A DNA stretch of 21,474 nucleotides. Origin: Chara braunii. Its lineage: Eukaryota; Streptophyta; Charophyceae; Charales; Characeae. Below the pieces are notes generated by a model, which was not told where the DNA came from, ran no database searches, and worked only from the letters and a program-made list of their open reading frames with translations. The stretch covers positions 70,375-91,848 of the forward strand of contig BFEA01000807.1 in NCBI GenBank assembly GCA_003427395.1. Reading direction: 5' to 3'. Positions within the stretch are counted from its first letter, which is position 1. The number at the start of each line of letters is the position of its first letter. Shown piece after piece: positions 1-8,400 of this stretch. Position numbers and translations under genes: made by a program.

Positions 1-200
1 GAGGGGGGGGGGTTGCATTTGAGAGGAAGGGCATGTGATGATCATTAACGACCGGACGGACCGGACGGACTCCGTAGGGGAATCGGCGAAGTAATTTTGA
101 ATGTAGGCCTTTTGGGCTGTAGAAAGAGGGCAAGTATTTTGTACCTTCTCTTTCTGCTCCGCCTTCTCTTTCGCCGCCTCCTGCTGTTCCTCTTTCCCCC
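1..200. other. unassigned leading sequence
   Basis: No gene is recognised here. It starts with a G-run, has a short CCGGACGGA direct repeat near 50-70, and then becomes pyrimidine-rich. The arginine/lysine-rich minus-strand frame over it is a product of the simple composition. Confidence 0.5.
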
Positions 201-655
201 CCTCCACTTCTGATCGTCACGTGTTGACCGCTTGCAGATCGCGGCTACCCAGTCCGTCCTGAATCTGGAAGTACCCATCATCCCGTAGCTTTTCATTTTT
301 ATTTCTTTTGTGAACCTGGTCTTCCTATTTTCCCTCCATTTTCTGATCTTCATGTGTCGACCGTTTGCAGATCGCGGATTCCCAGTCCATGGATCCAGAA
401 GTACCCATTTCTTTTCTTTTTTTTAAATCGAACTTGCAAGGACATCTTGGCTACCCAGTCCGCCCTGAATCTGGAAGTACCCAGCCCGTAGCTTTTCATT
501 TTCACTTCTTTTGCGAACCTTGTCTTCCTATTTCCCCTCCATTTTTTGATCTTCATGTGTCGACCGTTTGCAGATCGAGGCTCCCCATTCCATGGATCCG
601 GACGTACCCATTTCTTTTCTTTCTTTTAATATCGAACTTGCGACGACATCTTCTG
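201..655. repeat. three-unit tandem repeat, about 203-bp unit
   Basis: The block that begins CTCCA, runs through TGATC and a TGT(C/T)GACCG motif and ends GCAGATC occurs at about 201, 334 and 537. The spacing of 334 to 537 gives a unit of about 203 bp. The first interval is only 133 bp and matches the second half of the full unit, so unit 1 has lost about 70 bp. Other landmarks recur in each unit: GGATCC or its variant, GAAGTACCCA, a T-rich stretch, and CTTTTCATTTT. The third unit fades at about 655 where the purine-rich satellite starts. The frames across the units are not conserved as protein. Confidence 0.75.
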
Positions 656-1865
656 GAGAAGAGAGGAGGAAGGATGGAGGCCGATGATGGAGGAGGGTGG
701 AGAATGACGAAGAGAAGAACAAGATAAAATATAAATCGCCGCTGCGGCACGCGACAAAGGATGGAGGAGGAGGAAAGAGGACGGGGGGAAGCGTGGAGAA
801 AGGAAAGGAGGATGATGACAAGGGAGGGCGATAATGTGGATGAGTTTGAGATGACAAAAAAAAAATTGCGGGTCGGTATTGCACATTGGACGTGACGGGA
901 GGAGAGAGGAGGGAGGAGGAGGAAGGAGGGAGAGGAAGAGGAAGTTGGAGGAAGGGGAAGGAGGGAGGAGGAAGAGGGAGGCGGAAGAGGGAGGAGGAGG
1001 AGGGGAGATGAGGAGGAAGGAAGACGAGCTGGAAGGAGGAGAATGACGACTGCGAGAACAAGACAAGAAAAATCGGGTGCCGGTGTGCCACGTGGCATGT
1101 GACAGGAGGAGGAAGGCGGAGCAGGAGATAGCAGGAAGTTGGAGGGATGAGGAGGAGGAAGTTGGAGGGAGGAGGAGGAAAGAGGAGGAAGTTGGACGAA
1201 GGACGAGGGAGGAGGAAGTTGGAGGAGGAGGGAGGACGACGAGGGGAGCGAGGAGGGATCAGGAAGAGAGGATGACGAGGACGATAACAAGAAAAGAAAC
1301 AATCATGTGTCGCTGTGCCACGTGGCACGGATTGGAGGAGAGAGGGGGAAGGAGAATGAAGGAAAGAGGAGGAAAAAGGAGGATGGAGAGGATGACGAGG
1401 ACCAGAACAGGATGAAAATAAAATGGTCTGCCGGCGTGCCACGTGGCCCACAATGGGAGTAGAGAGGAGGGAAGAGGTAGGAGGAGAAAGTGCGTGGAAG
1501 GAGGAAGGAGGATGAGGGGAGACGAGGTTGAAGGACGAGGAAGAGGAGTGTGCCACATGGCAACATGACGAGAGGAGAAAGGTGGAAGTAGAAAGGTGGA
1601 AGGAGGGAGGAGGACTAGGGGAGACGAGGACGAGAGGAGGAGGAGGAAGGAGGGATGGGGACTAGGGGGGACGAGGAGGATGGAGTAGGAGGACAGAGGA
1701 GGATGACAAGGACGAGAACAAGAAAATAAAATCGCACGCCACGAGAGTAGGATAGAGGAGGAGGGAGGAGGGCGATTACAAGCACCCCAGGTTGAAGAAA
1801 AGAAATTGTGTCACACTGCCACGCGGCACGGGACGGGGGAGAGAGGAGGAGGGAGGAGCGTAACA
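656..1865. repeat. degenerate purine-rich satellite with palindromic G-box core
   Basis: The + strand is almost all G and A (GGAGGAGG-type runs), broken at intervals by a conserved module: GAGGATGACGAGGAC, then GAACAAGAAAATAAAAT, then a GTGTGCCACGTGGCA-type core. Cores lie at 1087-1096, 1317-1326 and 1438-1447 (all GCCACGTGGC, a perfect palindrome), 1552-1561 (GCCACATGGC) and 1818-1827 (GCCACGCGGC), with weaker relatives near 747 and 880. Spacings of 230, 121, 114 and 266 bp suggest a unit of about 115-130 bp. The long Ser/Pro/Leu-rich minus-strand frames here are composition artefacts. CACGTG is the known plant bZIP/bHLH G-box; any function is unproven. Confidence 0.75.
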
Positions 1866-1956
1866 GGTTGCCTGCGTCGAGTTTTGACATCATGCCTGAG
1901 AGCACCACTTCCTCCGAATGCTATTTGTCAAGCCGGTTTTTGCCGTACCCTCTGTG

Positions 1957-1957
1957 C

Positions 1958-2031
<74 letters not shown>

Positions 2032-2034
2032 NNN

Positions 2035-2104
<70 letters not shown>

Positions 2105-2116
2105 GAGAGAGAGAGA
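1957..2116. repeat. compound (TG)n(GA)n microsatellite with assembly gap
   Basis: A short TG run passes directly into a GA run of more than 130 bp. Three N at 2032-2034 mark an unresolved position inside the GA run, so the true length is unknown. The Glu/Arg and Leu/Ser frames over it are not genes. Confidence 0.95.
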
Positions 2117-2217
2117 TTGGTCCCTCCCGAGGAGCACAAGTGGAAAATGGTTTTCGGATGCTTTTGAGACGAGCAGGAACAATAACAGCGGTGTCGTAAG
2201 ATCTGCAGATTAATACC

Positions 2218-2218
<1 letters not shown>
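2117..2218. other. unique spacer between GA runs
   Basis: About 100 bp of non-repetitive sequence separates the two GA microsatellites. No feature is recognised in it. Confidence 0.4.

Positions 2219-2257
<39 letters not shown>
2219..2257. repeat. (GA)n microsatellite
   Basis: A nearly pure GA/AG run of about 38 bp, separate from the larger run upstream. Confidence 0.9.
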
Positions 2258-2260
<3 letters not shown>

Positions 2261-2333
2261 CATTTGGACCACGGATATCTCATTGATATTTTCCATGTGT
2301 GCGGGCGTGGCCGCACTGGCTTTACCTGTACCT

Positions 2334-2383
2334 ATTAGAGCTTGCTGGCGGCCATGGCCACATCTTCCTGTACTGAGACAATT
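2334..2383 (+). repeat. direct repeat copy 1 (about 50 bp)
   Basis: The segment from ATTAGAGCTTGCTGGCGGCC through CACATCTTCCTGTAC to GAGACAAT recurs about 472 bp downstream with two or three changes. It may mark an internal duplication in an LTR-like sequence. No coding role is visible. Confidence 0.75.
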
Positions 2384-2805
2384 GGTAGATCAGTTGTCAG
2401 TCGGTTGAGTCAGCAGCAAAGTCCGTCGAAAGTACGCAAGCTTATGGAAGCGACAAATATAGGCAGGGTACCGGACCCATAACCGGTAGCTGCATTATGG
2501 AAGGCAAACCGTCAAGGTCAGAAGTCCAGTTGGCGAAGCAGGCAATACATATTCACGTGTGCGACCTTGATGAGGCGCTGCTGCACTATTTTGGGATACT
2601 GACGACTGCTCTGTTTGGAGAAACGGCAACTTGTGCAGATCATTGACTTTGGCTGTGGTGGTAGTGTACGGCACTGGGCGCCCGTAGGGAGTACCCATAG
2701 CCAGGTCAAGTGTGAGGTTGTGAGGGAGAGGGACTCGAGAGGTATCACAAAGAGATACCTTGGTGAGAGAGAGAGAAGTGAGGCTGAGAGAGAGCAACCG
2801 TACGT

Positions 2806-2855
2806 ATTAGAGCTTGCTGGCGGCCATAGCCACATCTTCCTGTACAGAGACAATC
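2806..2855 (+). repeat. direct repeat copy 2 (about 50 bp)
   Basis: Second copy of the 2334-2383 segment, with GCCATAGCC in place of GCCATGGCC and ACAGAGAC in place of ACTGAGAC. The sequences between and after the copies differ, apart from GA-rich tracts. Confidence 0.75.
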
Positions 2856-2959
2856 TTGTGTTATCGAGTTGATTGGCAGATAGTCTTCAAGGTACATCTC
2901 ACATGTGCTTTGGTGTGTGTGTGGCATCTGGTGTGTGGGTGGCGTGAGAGGGTCGTGTA

Positions 2960-3205
2960 TGGTTGGTCTCACAGCATTTATTATATGGGGAGGGAGCGAT
3001 TGAGGGAGATGAGGATCGCGAGAGGAGTTAGATGACAGTGATTCAATCTTGCGTTCTTCTTCTTCTTCTTCTTCTTCTTCTTCTTCTTCTATCATTCTTC
3101 GTTCTTCTGCTCCCCTGCGCTAAATCCACATCTTCTCGAGTTGCAAAGTGTTGCATCGTCTTGTAGTTGAGAATTGCATTGTGAATTGGGCACGATCATA
3201 GCGAT
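2960..3205 (+). mobile_element. 3' end of an LTR, plus orientation (fragment)
   Basis: This stretch resembles 9960-10101 in order: a GATTCAATCTTG-type block, a TTC-rich tract, and a terminal block (TGAATTGGGCACGATCATAGC here, against a close GATTATAGCA version there). The complete LTRs elsewhere in the window end in the related GGATCATAACA. A TTATATGGGG box at about 2979 could be an LTR TATA element. The 5' boundary cannot be placed, and no internal retrotransposon sequence follows, so it is a solo or truncated LTR. Confidence 0.5.
3053..3090. repeat. (TTC)n microsatellite
   Basis: About twelve TTC units, inside the LTR-like block. The Glu-rich minus-strand frame across it is an artefact. 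Confidence 0.95.
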
Positions 3206-3948
3206 GATGATGAAGAGAGTGGCTTTTGTTGAACCATGATTTCCCCCCCCCCTGATAGCTGGAGGTTGGAGGAGGAGTGAGGGAGACGGAGGGAGAAAGA
3301 GGAAGATTCACAGGATACTGGTGGATCCAGGGGACAGAAAAAGGGAGGAGAAGGAAGAGATGGAGAGCGGAGGAAAGCAGACCATTACTACTTTGCCCTT
3401 GCTTCCTCCACCCTGCACCCACACCCCTTTGTGACGGCATCGCAAACTGAGATCAGATGTTTTCATTTGGTGATACAAGCAGTGTTGGTCATGCATGTCC
3501 ATTCGCCATCTGTCAAAATTGGAACGATACACAGATTCACAGAAGATAGCGTGGGAAAAAAAGTAGTTCTATTGGGCAAGAAATGGTGGTATTTCTAGGG
3601 TGAGGACTTCAGACAGGACAGCATCTGACAAGGTCAGTTTCAGTCAAACTCTCATGGTCTACTTATGCCTTCTGTTGTTTTCTTTTGTTCTTTTCTTTTG
3701 TGGATGAAGCCACAATAGGTAATCTAGTTCAAGGAGAAATAATGTACTGGGCCAGCAAACAGAAAGGAGGACATCTAGTGTTGTCGATATAGGCAGTGGA
3801 AATGAGGCTGAACTTCGTAAGGGGCCACCCCCTTCTCAAACGATGAAAGACAGGACAGAGTTGCAGCCTTGCATCATGTTTCACATCTAAGAGATCAGCG
3901 CTGAGGTATTTACCTGAATGTTTTTGTGGCAATTCTCTTTGGTTGCAG
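3206..3948. other. no recognised gene; one open frame of unknown status
   Basis: This 740-bp stretch lies just upstream of the first recognisable exon and may be intron or 5' region of the dynein gene. It contains a C-run (about 3243-3252) and a GA-rich block. One + strand frame stays open for 105 codons from the stop at 3278 to TAG at 3596; its start is rich in Lys, Arg, Glu and Gly. It has no ATG start near its opening and no family resemblance, and the purine-rich composition favours open frames. I did not find the dynein N-terminal coiled coil here. Confidence 0.35.
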
Positions 3949-4290
3949 CTCGTGGGCAGGATAACGCGGGAAACGCGGGGTTGGCTGATGACAAGCTTAG
4001 CCTACTGCGGGGAGAAGGTGTGGCAGGCCTCACCGCAGAATGTCAATGTCTAGAACGCCTGCCAGAGGAGCACCCACTTCTCCTTTGGGTGCTAATTTGG
4101 GTCCATTAATTGCTGGCAGGAGAGCATCTCAGCAGTCACAGACCTCAATGGTTTGGCACAGACAGGAGTTGAAGCATTCACGGTATGCTTCTGTTGGCGA
4201 GTCCCTTGTAAATGAAGAGGATGATGAGGAGCAGCGGGAGGATGATGGCAACAGTAACAGTGAAGAGGATGAAAGGGATTTCTGGCTCAG
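3949..4290 (+). CDS. probable acidic upstream exon of the dynein intermediate chain (5' part unresolved)
   Basis: The 3' half (about 4040-4290) reads as a Ser/Gln-rich stretch, then an acidic run (EEDDEEQREDD, SEEDERD) ending at CTCAG|GTGTTG, a fair splice donor at 4290. The last codon is split after two bases, which fits the acceptor proposed at 4863. An acidic, disordered stretch before the WD40 domain is normal for dynein intermediate chains. The 5' part is a problem: the strongest acceptor (pyrimidine-rich, ending GCAG at 3948) opens a different frame that stays open to TAA at 4107, while the acidic frame has stops up to 4000. Either the exon starts at a weaker acceptor (AG at 4026 or 4038), or there is a frameshift or extra splice. 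A QSQTS stretch loosely resembles a light-chain-binding TQT motif; this is weak. Confidence 0.5.
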
Positions 4291-4546
4291 GTGTTGCTTT
4301 CAGAACCTATTTGTTGCACTTTTGCGGAAAAGGGTTCACCCTACCTTGAAACTAACTGACTAATGTGTCAATCCATCCGCGCGGATGATGAGGAGCAGCG
4401 GGAGGATGATGGAAACAGTAACAGTGAAGAAGAGGAAAGGGATTTCTGGCTCAGGTGTTGCTTTCAGAACCTATTTGTTGCACTTTTGCGGAAAAGGGTT
4501 CACCCTACCTTGAAACTAACTGACTAATGTGTCAATCCATCAGCGC
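4219..4546 (+). repeat. 164-bp tandem duplication covering exon end and splice donor
   Basis: Copy 1 is 4219-4382 and copy 2 is 4383-4546, at a constant offset of 164 bp, with only a handful of differences (GGCAAC/GGAAAC, GAGGATGAA/GAAGAGGAA, CCGCGC/CAGCGC). Each copy holds the acidic coding segment, the CTCAG|GTGTTG donor and about 90 bp of following intron. Because 164 is not a multiple of 3, and a stop (TAA at about 4361) lies between the copies in the acidic frame, copy 2 cannot simply extend the exon. High identity suggests a recent event, or a local assembly duplication. Confidence 0.9.
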
Positions 4547-4863
4547 ACTAACCTACCCATCCGTTAGTGGCCAACCAATCACTCAGCTTCACGATTGATG
4601 AGCTCTCTCTAAAGACTGGGCAGGTTCAGCGAGTCTTCCTTCAAAAGTTTTGAAGGGCTGTTGCAAGAGATTGTGCTGTGATTGCACTGAAGTCTGAGCA
4701 TTTGTTTTTGCTTCCCATTCGTGGAGATGGTTTGTCCAGATGAGTGTCTCTTGGGAGCCCAATATAATGGTCAATTCTATGATTGCTTTCATTTTTTGCT
4801 CTGGAAAGGTGGCAGCTTGTTTGACCTCCGTAGATGTGTTGATGGTTTATTGGCTTTTGGCAG
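4291..4863 (+). other. proposed intron, GT-AG
   Basis: Runs from donor GTGTTG to acceptor TTTTGGCAG (AG at 4862-4863). Donor and acceptor phases agree (split codon, two bases plus one). It contains the second copy of the 164-bp duplication, including a duplicate donor at 4454/4455. Other acceptors, such as TCCAG at 4739, also keep an open frame, so the acceptor is a best choice and not certain. Confidence 0.5.
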
Positions 4864-5482
4864 ACCAACAAGTAATAGTGAAGCAATCTGGGTGTCCGCA
4901 TGCTTTGTGGAGAGTTCCTTGAGGTCAGATGGACTAGAGCGTCCGATAACTGCCCTTGACTGTCATCCAAGAAATCCTCAGCTGATTGCGGCAGCATATG
5001 GAAGCCCACAGACATCTCCGATGGTTATGAAGCCAACACATGCCGTGACTCGCCGGCCTCTTCTCGGGTCAGCAACAGCGTGGTCAACACCCTTTGCCCT
5101 GTGGGAAGGAACAAAAAGAGGAATTGGGGAAGGTGGTCAAGGTGTGGTAGAGGACGAGGGCAGGGTGCTTATCTGGTCCCTGCAACAGCATGAGCAACCA
5201 GAGGGGCAGTTTACATGTGATTCTATGGTAACTGCTCTTATCTGGGACCCTGGAAGCCCATGGGTTGTCCTGGCAGGGACATATTCGGGGCAAATTGTAT
5301 CATGGGATATGAGAGTTGGGCAGCAACCTGTTCAGAAAAGCCCTCTTGTATTTGGGAGGGGAGGTGGCCATGCACATCCTGTTTATGTCTTGGAGAAGGT
5401 TGGTGATGGAGGCAGCAGCATGTTTGCAACTGCGAGCACGGATGGGCGGATGTGCATGTGGAAGCGTGGCATGCTTGGGAAG
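4864..5482 (+). CDS. dynein intermediate chain exon: WD40 blades 1-3
   Basis: Numbering residues from the CCA at 4865: ERPITALD (25-32) is the first blade strand, RVLIW (100-104) ends that blade, TYSGQIVSWD (139-148) is the family's most diagnostic motif, followed by PVQKSPL, HAHPVY and STDGRMCMW (W at 199). The exon ends at MLGK with donor AAG|GTGAGC (5482/5483), phase 0. Blade 1 has a loop of about 54 residues (46-99), where animal homologues have under 20. It is rich in Gly, Thr, Pro and Ser and has no stop, so it could be a lineage-specific insertion or a small retained intron divisible by three. The start is set by the TTTTGGCAG acceptor; the first 20 or so residues have no clear homology. 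Confidence 0.85.
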
Positions 5483-8400
5483 GTGAGCTGTGATGTTTAT
5501 GGGTTTTCAGTGGCCATGGTACGTTCCATGTTTTCTATTTGATTGATGCGTCCTTTGTGCTCATGACTATGATGGGGGATATTTGTGAGGTGGTTTTCTG
5601 GTCCTTTCTGACAAGGACTAGTCTCACAGAATCAGTTACACGTATATCATTAGTGCATCATTCACTGCTTTCTTGTATTCTGGGCTCGGTAAAGGGAGAG
5701 GGTGCAGCTGAATCACAAATTGTGGTGATAGTCATCCCTTTCTCTTTCTCATTTCATTATGACGTATCTCAGACCCAACAACTGCTTTGCAGTTTATGTG
5801 CACCAAAGCTTGCCACACTGATGGCCACTATGCAGGTTTATCTGGCCAGATATGCAGGATATAATCCATTTGAAATGACACAAATTTGCCTCAGTGGCTC
5901 AGTAGTGGTTTTGCAAGTCGAACGCAAGTTGAACACAAGTTGAACGCCTGCACAGTTGCGGTCTGAGAAATGTGCACTTTCTGAAAATGCTGTCTTTTTG
6001 GGTACGCAACGGGCTCACTCAACTACAATACGACACATGTAAGAAACATAATCATTGTTTGTGGTCCAAAACTCTGCAGCACACCACCGTGGCTTGCCCT
6101 GACAAGGGGAAACCGCCGGTCAGGCAACTGATCTTGTCGCGTCCAGAAAATTGAGTTCAGCAGGGAATTCAGCAATGGATAATGCGACTGCATTCCATGC
6201 TCCATCGGCCACAGTTGTTCAGCTAACAGCCTACCCTGTGTTCGGGATCACATGGTAGTAAGCTTGTTTAGAGGACTATTTTGTTCGGTTTGTCCCTACT
6301 TTGGGCCATCCTCTCGATCCACAAAGATTCCTTGCTTGCAAGGTACCCGATCAGTTGGCTCACGAACCTGTTTCCACATCTAGTTCTTCCATGGAATTGG
6401 CAAAGTGGGACAGGTTGGAGAACTTGGACCCTCAATCGCTCAAAGACTTTGCTTCGATGCCCCCCTCATGAGGTACTTGTTGGGACAACGCTGTACCATA
6501 TTTCGAGCACATTTGCAGTACTTGTCCCGTGCAGTACCAAGTCCACCTTCGGATTCTGGAGTTGTGGTAGCCGATCTTCAGCACTATATTGTGAAGGTTG
6601 GACACAAGTTTCACACATAGTTGTATGAAAAGAATGATATGTCCGCATTCAAATAGGACAGGCGACCTGCAACAACGCTAATTATTGCATTGCGACTCGT
6701 AACTATGTTAGCCCATCACAGGTAAGGAAGTCAGTAGGCGCCTGTACTGACCTGGTGGACATTAGGGGGCTGTGGTGTAGGAGGAGAGGAGAGAAAGACT
6801 TGGGCCCTGTTTTTGAGTTGGTTCCTCTGTGGCTGATTTTTGGTGTGATAGAGAAGCATGTACGCTATCAAACAGTGTATTATGATCCTGGCTATCTTGA
6901 AGTGCAATAACTCAAAGAACGACAATGTCGATCAATTGCAAGTGAAATGAAAGAACCTGGAAAGAGAAAGAGACAAGGGAAGCAGAAGAAATAAGAATGA
7001 AGGAGAAGATGTACATCAGCAAAGACCAATGTCAAATCCCTATTCAACTGGCCACCATCTCCAACCCCCTTGAACTCCCCCATCATTCTCTTTTCAATAA
7101 AAAATAATAATAACAATGAAAGAATGAACCGGAAACAATGTCTGAATCTCCTCCTTATTGCCAGCAACTATTGAGGTCGACCATAGCCGTCTCATACACC
7201 TCCCCCCTGCTTGGCTAAGTAGATGGCTATGGCAGACTGGCGGAGCCGTGCTCAAATGTTCTAAGGACAACGCAAAGACAATGTGTCCTTTCTTACAATG
7301 GCCGCCGTGCCTAACAGTACCCCGAAGTCCTCCTTGATGAAGCCAACCCCCGTCACTATGCTCCTTGCCCACCGTCTTCCTCCTCGTCCTCCTACTCGTC
7401 GGAGTCTTGCTCCTTTGTCCTCTCCACCATAGCCGAGGTGAAGGGCCAAGCCCACCTTCTTCCTCCCCAGCGTGGGTACCCCAAGCGTGAGCTCCAGCAG
7501 TGTGACACCAAACTTGCACAGCTCTTCCTCTTTTTCGGGTGTGCAAGTCAAGACACTGTGTCCTTTCCTACAATAGCCGCCGTGCCTAACACTACCCCGA
7601 AGTCTTCCTTGATGAAGCCAACCCCCGTCACTATGCTCCTTGCCACCGTCTTCCTCCTTGGCCTCCTACTCGTCGGTCCTCCTTGGTCCTCTCCACCATA
7701 GCCAAGGTGAAGGGCCAAGCCCGCCTTCTTCCTCCCCAGTGCGGGTACACCAAGTGTAGGTGCAGCAGCGTGACACCAGACTTGCACAGCTCTTCCTCTT
7801 TTTTGGGTGTGCAAGTCTAGCACCATGCTGCTGGAGCGAGCGCATGGCTTCTTCCTCCCCAGCGCGGGTACACCAAGCGCTTGCTCCAGCAGCGTGACGC
7901 CAAACTTGCACACCGGAAAATGATGAAGAGCTCTTTGCTCTTCCTGAAGATATACTGGACTGCTGCCTCCTTGAGCGGTTGACTTTTGAGGCCACTCGGC
8001 CTCCCAAGGTACTGGTACCTTCCTCTTTTCGGAGGGAAAGATCATTTTGCAGTCTGATATCCTTCGCTGTGCGCCTTTGACTCAGACTATTGGGCCATAT
8101 CCTTCGCTGCAGGCTCTAGACTCAGACTATTAGGCCGGTACAATTAGACCCTAAGCCTACCAGACTCTAAAATTCCTTCGGCCTTCAAAGGTGCTAACTT
8201 TTTGTCTTCGTCTCGCTACCGACCTGCTACTTGCGGGCCTAGCCTACTCCTAGCTCCTGCTTCAACCCACAAAGCACGGCCACAGCTAAGTACCAGGCCC
8301 GAGGGCCTCTGCAACACACAAGTACCCTGGTGGATCACACGCACACTCAAACAATCAGGCAATCAGACAAACACACGGGAACTCAGCAATCATGCACACA

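Noticed and set aside
201-655. CRISPR-like array
   Set aside because: Units are long, variable and unequal, with no short repeat/spacer pattern, and the DNA is eukaryotic.
528-1556. 342-codon Ser/Pro/Leu-rich minus-strand open frame
   Set aside because: It lies on the pyrimidine strand of the purine satellite; parallel long frames exist in the other minus-strand frames, and composition follows the repeat.
1806-2316. Open frames of Glu-Arg or Leu-Ser repeats
   Set aside because: Direct translation of the GA microsatellite, running through the N gap.
2745-3095. Glu-rich minus-strand frame
   Set aside because: The Glu run is the TTC microsatellite read on the other strand.
5539-5943. 134-codon frame after the dynein exon
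   Set aside because: It follows a good donor with matched phase to the next exon, and its sequence does not resemble the family; treated as intron.
7094-8045. Several overlapping minus-strand frames of 87-165 codons
   Set aside because: They fall in the duplicated middle of an LTR, and their similarity to each other comes from the 275-bp DNA repeat. No domain is seen.
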